A stretch of DNA of 64,000 bases from Hyalangium gracile (GTDB lineage: Bacteria; Myxococcota; Myxococcia; Myxococcales; Myxococcaceae). The stretch's first letter is position 1. Each line of letters opens with the position of its first letter. Positions 44,843 to 53,690 of this stretch are shown one piece after another. A program made the position numbers and the translations under genes. The notes under the pieces are model-generated. The model saw only the letters and a list, made by a program, of their open reading frames with translations. It was not told the DNA's origin and did not search any database. The stretch lies in NCBI RefSeq assembly GCF_020103725.1, contig NZ_JAHXBG010000001.1:826615-890614 (forward strand), given 5' to 3'.

Positions 44843-46471
44843 ATGAAGACGACGACGATGAAGAAGCTGTGGCTGGCGGCGCTCGCGGTGGCGGTGGCGC
44901 TCGGTGCGGGGTGCTCTCGGATGTACAGCCCGCCGGCGCATGAGCGGCGAGTGCCCATGTACGAGGTGGAGGGAAAGCCGGAGGAGGAGTTCTCGCGGCT
45001 GGCGGTGGTGAACGGCAAGCCGTTCGCGGACATGTACTTCAAGCACTACGGGGTGAACCCCACCATCGACACGGAGGAGGAGAACGTCTCCACCTTCTCG
45101 GTGGACGTGGACAGCGCCTCGTACACGCTGGCGCGCTCGTACCTGTCGCGCGGGCACCTCCCGGAGGAGGAGGCCATCCGGGTGGAGGAGTTCATCAACG
45201 CGTTCAGGTACGACTACCCGAACCCGGGTGACGCGCCCTTCGGGGTGCAGGTGGAGGCGTTCCCCTCGCCCAACCGGCGCGGCTACCACGTGGTGCACCT
45301 GGGCCTCAAAGGGCGCGAGGTGAGCACCTCCGAGCGGCTGCCGACGAACCTGGTCTTCACCATCGACGTGTCGGGCTCGATGGGGATGGAGAACCGGCTG
45401 GGGCTGGTGAAGCGCTCGCTGGCGCTGCTGGTGGAGCAGCTGGACGAGCGGGACACGCTCTCCATCGTGGTGTACGGCGACGGCGCGCGCACGGTGCTGG
45501 AGCCCACGCGGGCCACGGCGCGCACGCGCATCCTCTCGGCCATCGAGTCGCTGCAGCCGGAGGGCGCCACCAACGTGCAGGCCGGGCTGGAGGTGGCGTA
45601 CGGCATCGCCGCGAGCCTGGCGCGGGAGGGCACGGTGAGCCGCGTCATCCTGTGCTCGGACGGGGTGGCGAACAGCGGCATCACGGGGGCGGATGACATC
45701 TTCGAGTCCATCAAGGAGCACGCGCGCAAGGGCGTGCGGCTCACGACGGTGGGCTTTGGCATGGGCAACTACAACGACGTGCTGATGGAGCGGCTGGCGC
45801 AGGTGGGGGACGGGCAGTACGCGTACGTGGACCAGCTGTCGGAGGCGCGGCGGCTCTTCGTGGAGCAGCTTACGGGCACGCTGCAGCTCATCGCGCGGGA
45901 CGTGAAGGTGCAGCTCGAGTTCGACAAGGCGGTGGTGTCGCGCTACCGGCTGATCGGCTTCGAGAACCGGCTGCTGAGCCGGGAGGACTTCGCCAACGAC
46001 AAGGTGGACGCGGGGGACATCGGGGCGGGGCACACGGTGACGGCGCTGTACGAGGTGAAGTTCCGGGACGCGGAGGTACTGAAGTCGCCGGCGTTCGCGA
46101 CGCTGCGCATCCGGTACAAGGATCCGAGCACCACGCTGGAGGCAGGCGAGTCGCGGAAGGTGGAGAAGGCGCTGCCCACGGCGATGGTGCGCCAGAGCCT
46201 GGAGGCGGCCTCGGGGCCGACGCAGCTGTCGCTGGTGGTGGGGCTGTTCGCGGAGAAGCTGCGCGGCTCGTACTGGGCGCGCACGGTGACGTACGAGGAC
46301 CTGCTGAAGCTGTGGGGGCAGCTGCCGGAGCGGGTGCGCACGCGAGAGGAGGTGGGCGAGCTGCGCCACCTCATCCAGCAGGCCCGCTCGTACGACAAGC
46401 GCGGGGACAAGTTCGAGAAGACGGCGCCCATGGCGAACATGGACTTCGATCACGTCCCGGTGGTGCGCTGA
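44843..46471 (+). CDS. VWA-domain lipoprotein (YfbK-like)
   Basis: A 542-residue lipoprotein: signal peptide ending GAGC (Cys24), an N-terminal von Willebrand-associated region (VSTFSVDVDSASYTLARSYL...RVEEFINAFRYDY), then the VWA domain with an intact MIDAS, DVSGSMG at 175-181, ATNVQAGL and SDGVANSG, and a C-terminal DUF3520-like part (EVKFRDAEVLKSPAFATLRIRYKDP). The order matches E. coli YfbK and its many relatives, metal-dependent protein-binding envelope proteins of unknown partner. It pairs with the lipoprotein just upstream. Confidence 0.92.
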   Translation: MKTTTMKKLWLAALAVAVALGAGCSRMYSPPAHERRVPMYEVEGKPEEEFSRLAVVNGKPFADMYFKHYGVNPTIDTEEENVSTFSVDVDSASYTLARSYLSRGHLPEEEAIRVEEFINAFRYDYPNPGDAPFGVQVEAFPSPNRRGYHVVHLGLKGREVSTSERLPTNLVFTIDVSGSMGMENRLGLVKRSLALLVEQLDERDTLSIVVYGDGARTVLEPTRATARTRILSAIESLQPEGATNVQAGLEVAYGIAASLAREGTVSRVILCSDGVANSGITGADDIFESIKEHARKGVRLTTVGFGMGNYNDVLMERLAQVGDGQYAYVDQLSEARRLFVEQLTGTLQLIARDVKVQLEFDKAVVSRYRLIGFENRLLSREDFANDKVDAGDIGAGHTVTALYEVKFRDAEVLKSPAFATLRIRYKDPSTTLEAGESRKVEKALPTAMVRQSLEAASGPTQLSLVVGLFAEKLRGSYWARTVTYEDLLKLWGQLPERVRTREEVGELRHLIQQARSYDKRGDKFEKTAPMANMDFDHVPVVR

Positions 46472-46489
46472 GCCGCCCCGCGAGTCGAA

Positions 46490-46816
46490 TCAGCGGGGCG
46501 GAGGAAGCTGCCAGGCGCGCCTGAGCCAGTAGCCGGGGCGGCGGCGCAGGTGCGCCACGGCCAGCACGACGACGCGCTCGTCTGACACCATGTATGGCAG
46601 GGCGAAGGGGAAGCGGGACAACAGGAAGCGATGGATGGGCGGGGTGTGATTCAAGCCGGGCCAGGCAGGGAAGGTGCCGGGGCGCTCCGCAATCACGCGG
46701 AGGGCTTTTCGCACCTCTTCGATGAAGTCCTGCCCCAGCTCGGACCCGCGCCGCTCGTACCATTCGGCCGCTGCATCGAGCTCCAGAGAGGCGCTGGGAT
46801 GGAGTCGAGCAATCAA
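46490..46816 (-). CDS. RelE/ParE-type toxin
   Basis: A 108-residue protein with the ParE/RelE pattern SASLELDAAAEWYERRGSELGQDFIEEVRKALRVIAERPGTFP and a C-terminal FPFALPYMVSDERVVVLAVAHLRRRPGYW. ParE relatives poison DNA gyrase and RelE relatives cut mRNA; this member is closer to ParE in its N-terminal helices. The start appears to be TTG (46816) without a good ribosome site, so it probably depends on coupling to the antitoxin gene ending ten bases upstream. Confidence 0.87.
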   Translation of the reverse strand: MIARLHPSASLELDAAAEWYERRGSELGQDFIEEVRKALRVIAERPGTFPAWPGLNHTPPIHRFLLSRFPFALPYMVSDERVVVLAVAHLRRRPGYWLRRAWQLPPPR

Positions 46817-46825
46817 GGGAGGGCG

Positions 46826-47074
46826 TTACCGATGACCACCACGCAGCCGTGCGGAGATGCGGTCGAGCACCGCGTCGGCATCCTCGGTCTCGACAGCGCC
46901 GGACAGCACGTCTCGAGCACGGCGCTCGAGCTCACGAGCCCACTCCGCTTCGGCGTCCGGATGAGCCTCCTCGTCCTCCAGGCTGACGAGCAGCTTGTGC
47001 ACGAGGCGGGCGCGTTCCTCGGCTGGGAGCCGCAGTGCGTCCGTGAGAAGGTCATCCGCGCTGGCCATGTCCAT
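46826..47074 (-). CDS. Addiction-module antitoxin
   Basis: An 82-residue acidic protein with LLTDALRLPAEERARLVHKLLVSLED, typical of the putative addiction-module component family that accompanies ParE/RelE toxins. The acidic C-terminal half should wrap the toxin. There are two possible starts, ATG 47074 and ATG 47068 (third codon). TAGATT (minus strand, 47081-47076) sits seven bases before the latter, which would fit a leaderless message from 47068. Confidence 0.88.
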   Translation of the reverse strand: MDMASADDLLTDALRLPAEERARLVHKLLVSLEDEEAHPDAEAEWARELERRARDVLSGAVETEDADAVLDRISARLRGGHR

Positions 47075-47187
47075 GAATCTAGCACACGGTGCGTGCCGAC
47101 TCAGCCGGGAGGTGGGCCATGAAGGGAGATGTTCGATTGGACCGACTCGGACGGACGGGGCACTCGCTGCCGGTGGTGCGCTAGCCG

Positions 47188-49026
47188 ATGTGGCGCCGGC
47201 TCCTGCCCATGCTCGTGGTCATCGGCCTCGGGCTCGCGGTGCTCGCCGCGGGCCTGGGGACGCTGCACGGCATCTTCGTGCGTGAGCGGGAGGAGGGCCG
47301 GCGAGCCCTGGAAGACCAACGCCGCGCGCTCGAGCTCTACGCGCGGCGCGCGCTGACGGACGCGCTGCGGCGGGCGATGGAGGAGGCCACGCCGCGGCTC
47401 CAGCAGGCCGCGGTGGATCCGCTGGTGCCGGACTCGGACGTGCTCCTCTTCCGCGCCGGGCGCCAGCTCCTGCCACGGACCTCGGCGCCACGGGGAGACG
47501 ATGCCACCCCCGCCCGCACGGTCCACGAGGTGCTCGAGGCCCAGGGACCCGGCGTGCTCGCCTCGAAGGAGGACCCCGAGGAGCCCTGGGCGGAGCGCCT
47601 GCGGCTGATGGACCGCTTCCTGTCGGCGCTGAAGTCCTCCGAGCGCCCGGAGATGGAGCGAGCCCTCCGAGAGTGGCTGGCCCACCGCGCGCGCTTCGTC
47701 CTGCCCGTGGCGAAGGACACGGCCGCGGCGGTGTGGCTCCTGGAGCGCTTCCAGGCCACCGGCACGCCGGACCCCATGCTGATGCGCTCGCTCCTGAGGG
47801 ACGGGGTGCAGGGCGTGAGCGGCTCGCGGGTGGAGGGCCTGCAGCGGGTGCTCCTCGAGCGCCGGGAGGCCTTCGGACGCTCCGACTTCGCGTTCCTCCG
47901 CGAGCGCATCGCCCACCTGTCGGAGCTCACGCACGTGGACTACGTGGACTTCAACCAGCGAGCGGAGGCCGAGCCCGGTGCGCGCATCCCCCTGACGCTC
48001 CCGCTGACGGAGCCGCAGCTCCGCCCGGAGGGCTGGTACGTCGAGCCCGCGGGGAGGGACGGGGCGCGCGGCGTGAGAGTCGGAGCCACCGCGCTCATCG
48101 AGTCCGTGCGAGCGGAGATGCGAGCCCGCGCCCTCCTGGACGAGGACGACCGCCTGCTGCTGTCGCGCACGGACACCCCGGCGCCCCTGTCCACGCTGGC
48201 CGTCGCGCTGGAGTCCCCGCGCATGGTGGCGGCCGTCTCGGAGCTGGACTCGGGCTATCGGCTCAAGGCGCTGCTGCTCGGCTTGAGCGGAGCGCTGGCC
48301 CTGGCCATCATCGGGCTGGCGGTGCTGGCGCATGAGCGCAAGGCCCGCTTCCTGGCGCTGCGCTCGGAGTTCGTCTCCACCGTCTCGCACGAGCTGCGCA
48401 CCCCGCTGTCGGCCATCCGGGTCATGGCGGAGACGCTGGAGCGCCGCGTGGGAGGCATGCCGGGGGCGGGCAACTACCCCTCGCGCATCATCGCGGAGGC
48501 GGACGCGCTGGGCCGGCTGGTGGAGAACATCCTCACGTACAACCGGCTGGAGAAGGGCCGCTGGGAGTCCCGCCGGGAGCAGGTGCCGCTGGACGCCCTG
48601 CTCCAGCGCGTGGTGGAGGATGCCACCGCCCAGAACGCCACCCGCGTGGAGCTGAAGGCCGACGGCCTCACCGGCGCCTCCGTGCCCGGAGACCCGGAGC
48701 TGCTGCGCATGCTCTTCTCCAACCTGGTCCACAACGCGTGCCGCTACACGACGCGCACACCCGTGGAGCTGCGAGTGGAGGCGCGCAAGGACGGCGCCAC
48801 GGTGGTGCGCTTCACCGACAACGGGGTAGGCATCCCCCGGGAGAGCTGGGAGGCCATCTTCGAGGAGTTCCGCCGGCTGCGGCGCGAGGGGCTGCCGGCG
48901 CGCGGAGGCAGTGGCCTCGGGCTGGCCATCTGTCGAAGAATCATGACGCTGCACGGCGGCACCGTCCGCGTCGCCGCCTCGAGCCCCGAGGGCACCACGT
49001 TCGAACTGACCTTCCCACCCGCATGA
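47188..49026 (+). CDS. Membrane sensor histidine kinase (OmpR-partner type)
   Basis: A 612-residue kinase with an N-terminal membrane helix (about 4-27), a long extracytoplasmic domain (about 30-365) of unknown ligand, a second membrane helix (about 368-388), HisKA with SHELRTPLSAIRVM (His401) and an ATPase domain with NLVHNACRY, DNGVGIP and GSGLGLAIC. All catalytic boxes look intact. It overlaps the downstream OmpR-type regulator by four bases (ATGA). Confidence 0.93.
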   Translation: MWRRLLPMLVVIGLGLAVLAAGLGTLHGIFVREREEGRRALEDQRRALELYARRALTDALRRAMEEATPRLQQAAVDPLVPDSDVLLFRAGRQLLPRTSAPRGDDATPARTVHEVLEAQGPGVLASKEDPEEPWAERLRLMDRFLSALKSSERPEMERALREWLAHRARFVLPVAKDTAAAVWLLERFQATGTPDPMLMRSLLRDGVQGVSGSRVEGLQRVLLERREAFGRSDFAFLRERIAHLSELTHVDYVDFNQRAEAEPGARIPLTLPLTEPQLRPEGWYVEPAGRDGARGVRVGATALIESVRAEMRARALLDEDDRLLLSRTDTPAPLSTLAVALESPRMVAAVSELDSGYRLKALLLGLSGALALAIIGLAVLAHERKARFLALRSEFVSTVSHELRTPLSAIRVMAETLERRVGGMPGAGNYPSRIIAEADALGRLVENILTYNRLEKGRWESRREQVPLDALLQRVVEDATAQNATRVELKADGLTGASVPGDPELLRMLFSNLVHNACRYTTRTPVELRVEARKDGATVVRFTDNGVGIPRESWEAIFEEFRRLRREGLPARGGSGLGLAICRRIMTLHGGTVRVAASSPEGTTFELTFPPA

Positions 49027-49730
49027 ACCCACCCGCTGCCGGCGCCCGAGTGCTCGTCGTCGAGGACGATCCGAACCTCCGCCTCACGCTCGTCGACAAC
49101 CTGGAGGAGGAGGGCTACGCCGTGCAGGCGGCCAGCACCCTGGCCGAGGCCCGCGCGCGGTGGAAGGCCACGGCCTTCGACGTGGTGGTGCTCGACATCA
49201 TGCTCCCGGACGGAGACGGCTACACGCTCTGCCGCGAGATGCGCCAGGCCGGCACCTCCAGCCGGGTGCTGATGCTCACCGCGCGCACGCTGGAGGACGA
49301 CGTGGTGCGCGGCTTCGACGTGGGCGCGGACGACTACCTGGCCAAGCCCTACCGCCTGCGAGAGCTGCTGGCGCGCATCCGCGCACTGTCCCGCCGGGGC
49401 GCCACGGCCGCGCCACCGGCCGAGGTGCTCGCCTTCGATCGCTTCCGCGTGGACCTGGACTCCCGGCGGCTGCTGGACGCGGGCGGCAAGGCCATGGAGC
49501 TGACGCGCACCGAGTTCGACCTGCTCGTCTACCTGCTGCGCAACGCGGGCAAGGCGCTCACGAGGGATCAGATCCTCTCCGCGGTGTGGGGCGAGGACGT
49601 CGTCGTGGACGCGCACACCGTGGACAACTTCATCTCCAGCCTGCGCAGGAAGCTGGAGTGGACCGCCGACTCGCGCTTCGAGCTCCGCTCCGTGCGCGGG
49701 GTGGGCTACCGGATGGACCTCCACGCCTAG
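49023..49730 (+). CDS. OmpR-family response regulator
   Basis: A 235-residue regulator with a receiver domain (acidic pocket EDD at 14-16, phosphorylated Asp58 in VVVLDIMLPDGDG, K in AKPYRLREL) and a C-terminal OmpR/PhoB winged helix (ELTRTEFDLLVYLLRNAGKALTRDQI...VDNFISSLRRKLE...RSVRGVGYRM). The start ATG overlaps the kinase stop, so stoichiometric expression is likely. The longer frame starting at 48738 is a read-through of the kinase region and is discarded. Confidence 0.94.
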   Translation: MNPPAAGARVLVVEDDPNLRLTLVDNLEEEGYAVQAASTLAEARARWKATAFDVVVLDIMLPDGDGYTLCREMRQAGTSSRVLMLTARTLEDDVVRGFDVGADDYLAKPYRLRELLARIRALSRRGATAAPPAEVLAFDRFRVDLDSRRLLDAGGKAMELTRTEFDLLVYLLRNAGKALTRDQILSAVWGEDVVVDAHTVDNFISSLRRKLEWTADSRFELRSVRGVGYRMDLHA

Positions 49731-49870
49731 GGTCATCGCGACCCACCGCCTTCACGCGGAGTACGGCGCGTCAGTGTCCGAGAGGGCGGAGTGTTGGCTT
49801 CTCATCAAAGAACCGAACCTGCCGGGCATGAGTTCCAGCACTTGCTGCTCGAACGGTCTAGGAGTCAGGG

Positions 49871-51505
49871 GTGCTCGAAGCGGCCCCCAAGGCGAGCATC
49901 CTCCTCGTCGATGATCTCCCAGCCAACCTCCTCGCCCTGGAGGCGCTGCTTGCGCCCTTCGGCCATCGGCTGGTGCAGGCCAGCTCCGGCCAGGAGGCGC
50001 TGAGGTGCGCGCTGCTGGAGGACTTCGCCGTCATCCTGATGGACGTGCGGCTGGGGGACATGAGCGGCATCGAGGTGACGGCGATGCTGAGGGATCGCGA
50101 GCGCACCCGGCACACGCCCGTGCTGCTGATGACGGCGGCCAGCAGCGATGAGCGCGAGCTGCTCGAGGGCTACGCGCACGGCGCGGTGGACTACCTGCGC
50201 AAGCCGCTGGTGCCGGAGGTGCTGCGCGCCAAGGTGGCCGTCTTCGTGGACCTCTACCGCGCGCGCGAGTCCGTGCGGCGCCACGAGGAGCGGCTGCGAG
50301 CCCAGGAGCGCGCGGCGCTGGAGAGCGCGCACCGCGAGCGGCTCCACCACCTGCTGATCCAGGCCCCGGCGGCCATCTCCATCCTCCGGGGGAGGGACCT
50401 CATCTTCGAGTTCGTCAACCCGCTCTACGAGAAGATCATCGGCCGCTCCATCCCGATGGGCAGGCCGCTGACGGAGGTCATCCCCGAGCTCGAGCAGGAT
50501 CCGCGGTCGCTGGAGCGGCTGCGGCGCGTGCTGGACACGGGCGAGCTCTACGTGGGCACGGAGATCTCCAGCAGGTGGGATCGCCAGGGCACGGGGCGGA
50601 TGGAGGAGAGCTTCTTCAACCTCTTCTACCAGCCGGTGAGGGACGAGCACGGCCACATCTCGGGGGTGCTCACCTTCTCGGTGGAGGTGACCGAGCAGGT
50701 GCTCGCCCGGCGCAAGGCGGAGAGCCTGGCGGCGGACCTCAACCAGCTCAACGCCGAGCTCGAGCACCGCGTCCGGGAGCGCACCGCGCAGCTCCAGGAG
50801 GCCAACCGCGAGCTGGAGTCCTTCAGCTACTCGGTCTCCCACGACCTGCGCGCCCCGCTGCGCCACATCACCGGCTTCGCCCAGCTCCTGGCGCGAAGGG
50901 CGGGCTCGAAGCTGGACGAGGCCTCGCGAGGCTACCTGGACACCATCATCTCCGCCGCGCAGCAGGGCGGCACGCTCATCGACGATCTGCTCTCCTTCTC
51001 ACGCATGAGCCGGGCGGAGCTGCACAAGCGCCCGGTGGACCTGCGAGCGCTCATGGAGGAGGTCCGCCACGAGCTGGAGGCCGACGCGAGCGGGCGTGCC
51101 GTCGAGTGGCGCATCGGCGCGCTGCCGCGGGTGGAGGCGGATCCGGCGCTGCTGCGCCAGGTGGTGCGCAACCTGCTGAGCAACGCGCTGAAGTACACTC
51201 GGCCCAGGCCTCGGGCCGTCATCGAGGTGGGCGCCCAGCCGGAGGGCGAGGACGTGGAGGTGTGGGTGCGCGACAACGGCGTGGGCTTCGAGATGCAGTA
51301 CGTGGACAAGCTCTTCGGCGTCTTCCAGCGGCTGCACACCGCCGACGAGTTCGAGGGCACCGGCATCGGATTGGCGAACGTTCGGCGTATCATCTCGAGA
51401 CACGGGGGCAGGACCTGGGCGGAAGGCCTCCCGGGGCAGGGCGCCACATTCCACTTCTCGCTGCCTCGCGCAGCACCCATGAAGGACGGCCACCGCGGTG
51501 AGTGA
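49871..51505 (+). CDS. Receiver-PAS-histidine kinase
   Basis: A 544-residue cytosolic signalling protein: receiver domain (Asp58 in VILMDVRLGDMSG), a helical linker, a PAS-like domain (about 155-285; HHLLIQAPAAISILRGRDLIFEFVNPLYEKIIGR), a coiled coil, HisKA (SYSVSHDLRAPLRHI, His324) and ATPase (NLLSNALKYT, DNGVGFEM, GTGIGLAN). The order resembles phytochrome-associated and chemosensory hybrid kinases that take a phosphoryl signal at the N-terminus. GTG start, AGGAG at 49860-49864. It overlaps the next gene by eight bases. Confidence 0.92.
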   Translation: MLEAAPKASILLVDDLPANLLALEALLAPFGHRLVQASSGQEALRCALLEDFAVILMDVRLGDMSGIEVTAMLRDRERTRHTPVLLMTAASSDERELLEGYAHGAVDYLRKPLVPEVLRAKVAVFVDLYRARESVRRHEERLRAQERAALESAHRERLHHLLIQAPAAISILRGRDLIFEFVNPLYEKIIGRSIPMGRPLTEVIPELEQDPRSLERLRRVLDTGELYVGTEISSRWDRQGTGRMEESFFNLFYQPVRDEHGHISGVLTFSVEVTEQVLARRKAESLAADLNQLNAELEHRVRERTAQLQEANRELESFSYSVSHDLRAPLRHITGFAQLLARRAGSKLDEASRGYLDTIISAAQQGGTLIDDLLSFSRMSRAELHKRPVDLRALMEEVRHELEADASGRAVEWRIGALPRVEADPALLRQVVRNLLSNALKYTRPRPRAVIEVGAQPEGEDVEVWVRDNGVGFEMQYVDKLFGVFQRLHTADEFEGTGIGLANVRRIISRHGGRTWAEGLPGQGATFHFSLPRAAPMKDGHRGE

Positions 51506-51959
51506 ACTCAAGAGAATCCTCCTGGTGGAGGACAGCGCCAACGACGTGGCTCTCTCGATGGCCGCGCTGGAGGAGATCAACCTGGCCAACGAGGTCGTCG
51601 TGGTGCGCGACGGCCAGCAGGCGCTCGACTTCCTGCGACGCCAGGGGACCTACGCGGGGCGCACCGACGGAAACCCGGCCGTGGTGCTGCTGGACCTGAA
51701 GCTCCCCAAGGTGGACGGAATCGAGGTGCTCGCGCAGGTGAAGAAGGATCCGGAGCTGAAGACGATCCCCATCGTGATGCTGACCTCCTCGCGAGAGGAG
51801 AGGGACCTGGCGCGCAGCTACGGACTGGGCGTGAACGCCTATGTGGTGAAGCCGGTGGCCTTTCCGGACTTCGTCTCGGCGCTGAAGGAGCTGGGGCTGT
51901 TCTGGGCCGTGGTCAACCAGCCGCCACCGGGGTCCATCACTCAACCCCCTCGGAGGTAG
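51498..51959 (+). CDS. Stand-alone receiver protein (Rcp1-like)
   Basis: A 153-residue single receiver domain: ED at 11-12, Asp66 in VVLLDLKLPKVDG, T/S in MLTSS and K in VVKPVAF. It has no output domain. It resembles the Rcp1 type that serves phytochrome-like kinases, fitting its place between two kinases with PAS/HisKA domains. It starts with GTG inside the end of the upstream gene and is followed four bases later by another receiver-kinase gene. Confidence 0.92.
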   Translation: MSELKRILLVEDSANDVALSMAALEEINLANEVVVVRDGQQALDFLRRQGTYAGRTDGNPAVVLLDLKLPKVDGIEVLAQVKKDPELKTIPIVMLTSSREERDLARSYGLGVNAYVVKPVAFPDFVSALKELGLFWAVVNQPPPGSITQPPRR

Positions 51960-51963
51960 GGCC

Positions 51964-53535
51964 ATGCAGAGCGCCGCGTCAGAGCTGGAACCGCATGCCT
52001 CCGAGCGGCCGCTGCTCCTGCTGCTCTTGGAGGACAGCGAGCTGGACGCCCGGCTCCTGCGCGCGCAGCTGGACGAGGCGGGGCTCACCTTCCACCTGGA
52101 GCGCGTGAGCCACCGCGAGGACTTCATGCGGGCGCTCGCGCGGGGGCACTACGATCTCATCCTCTCCGACTACAATGTTCCAGGCTTCGACGGCCTGAGC
52201 GCCTTGAACGCGGCGCGCCGGTTCCTGCCGGACACGCCCTTCCTCTTCGTCACCGGCGCGCTGGGAGACGAGCGGGCCATCGAGCTGCTCAAGCGGGGCG
52301 CGACGGACTACATCCTCAAGGATCGGCTGGAGCGCCTGGTGCCGAGCATGAGGCGGGCCCTGCGGGAGGTGGAGACGGAGGTGCGGCGTCGGCACACCGA
52401 GGAGGCGCTGCGCAGGTCCGAGGAGCGCTACCAGCTGGTGATGCGGGCCACCAGCGACGTCGTCCGGGACTGGGAGCTGGAGACGGACTCGGTGCACTGG
52501 AGCGATGCCGTCGAGCAGGTGCTCGGCTGCCCGAGGGCCGCGCTGGGAAGTGACGTGGAGGGGTGGACGCGGCGCATCCACCCGGAGGATCGCGAGCGCG
52601 TCGGCGAGGGGCTGCGGAGCACGCTCGCCGCGCGGACGGACCGTTGGCAGGACGAGTACCGTTTCCAGCGGGAGGACGGCAGCTACGTGGTGGTGGCGGA
52701 CCGGGGCTACATCGTCCGGGACGCGGAGGGCCGGGCCCAGCGCATGGTGGGAGCCATCCAGGACGTCACCGAGGCCCGACGCTCCGAGGAGGAGCGGCAG
52801 CGCCTGCTGAGCGAGGCGAAGCGCCGGGTGGAGTTCGAGCAGCAGCTGGTGGGCATCGTGAGCCATGACTTGCGGGGCCCGCTGAACGCCATCCTGGCGG
52901 GGGCCTCGATGATGTTGCAGCGCGACAGCATCGAGCCGTGGCAGGCGAAGACGGTGGCGCGCATCCTGTCCTGCGCGGAGCGGTCCAACCGGCTGATCCG
53001 GGACCTGCTCGACTTCACGCAGGCGCGGATGGGGGGCGGCATCCCGGTGAGGCCTGCGCCGGTGGACCTGCACGAGGTTACGCTGCAGGTGGTGGAGGAG
53101 GCGCGGGCCGGGCACGTGGAGCGGGACATCCAGGTGAGCCAGAGCGGGGATGGGCGGGGGCAGTGGGACGCGGACCGCATCTCCCAGGTGGTGTCCAACC
53201 TGGTGACGAACGCGCTGAAGTACAGCCTGGAGAAGACGCCGGTGCGGGTGGAGACGCGGGGCGAGGGCGAGCGGATGGTGCTGTGCGTGCACAACCAGGG
53301 AGAGCCGATCGCGGCGGACCTGCTGCCGCGAATCTTCGAGCCGCTGCGGCGAGGCAAGCGGCGGGCGAGCCGCTCGGACCGGAGCATCGGCCTGGGGCTC
53401 TACATCGTGCGGGAGTTGGTGCTGGCGCACGGAGGCACCGTGGACGTGACGTCCACGGAGGCGGAGGGCACCACCTTCACCGTCTCGCTGCCGCGCACGC
53501 CCCCGGCTGCCGCGGAGGCCCCCGCGGGCGGCTGA
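51964..53535 (+). CDS. Receiver-PAS-histidine kinase
   Basis: A 523-residue protein: receiver (Asp69 in LILSDYNVPGFDG; EDS at 23-25), PAS_3-type domain (about 155-275; WSDAVEQVLGCPRAALGSDVEGWTRRIHPEDRERV), HisKA (GIVSHDLRGPLNAI, His301) and ATPase (NLVTNALKYS, HNQGEPI, SIGLGLYIV). The N box and G boxes are present, although the G1 box reads HNQG rather than DNG, a mild departure. Last gene of a three-gene signalling operon. A repeat element and a convergent SPFH gene follow. Confidence 0.91.
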   Translation: MQSAASELEPHASERPLLLLLLEDSELDARLLRAQLDEAGLTFHLERVSHREDFMRALARGHYDLILSDYNVPGFDGLSALNAARRFLPDTPFLFVTGALGDERAIELLKRGATDYILKDRLERLVPSMRRALREVETEVRRRHTEEALRRSEERYQLVMRATSDVVRDWELETDSVHWSDAVEQVLGCPRAALGSDVEGWTRRIHPEDRERVGEGLRSTLAARTDRWQDEYRFQREDGSYVVVADRGYIVRDAEGRAQRMVGAIQDVTEARRSEEERQRLLSEAKRRVEFEQQLVGIVSHDLRGPLNAILAGASMMLQRDSIEPWQAKTVARILSCAERSNRLIRDLLDFTQARMGGGIPVRPAPVDLHEVTLQVVEEARAGHVERDIQVSQSGDGRGQWDADRISQVVSNLVTNALKYSLEKTPVRVETRGEGERMVLCVHNQGEPIAADLLPRIFEPLRRGKRRASRSDRSIGLGLYIVRELVLAHGGTVDVTSTEAEGTTFTVSLPRTPPAAAEAPAGG

Positions 53536-53612
53536 CGGGAGCCGCGAGCCACGACTGAGTGGGGCCGAAGAAGTTTTTCACGCTCCCTGTAAGCCCGCGT
53601 CCGGTCCACCCC

Positions 53613-53680
53613 CCTGTCGGTCGCTTTCGGTCCGAACTGGTCTGCTTGTCATACCAGTTGGCCACCAATCGACCGACAGG
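53613..53680. repeat. Intergenic palindromic repeat, copy 4, with long outer arms
   Basis: The core arms AACTGGT (53635-53641) and ACCAGTT (53653-53659) enclose CTGCTTGTCAT, the reverse complement of the copy 1 loop. An outer pair, CCTGTCGGTCG (53613-53623) and CGACCGACAGG (53670-53680), is a perfect 11-base inverted repeat. The whole 68-base unit could fold into a long interrupted hairpin. It lies between convergent genes, so it might also serve as a terminator. Confidence 0.85.
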
Positions 53681-53690
53681 GCGCCGGGGC

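Noticed and set aside
46813..47085. Alternative minus-strand frame over the antitoxin gene
   Set aside because: It overlaps the recognised addiction-module antitoxin in another frame and has no domain.
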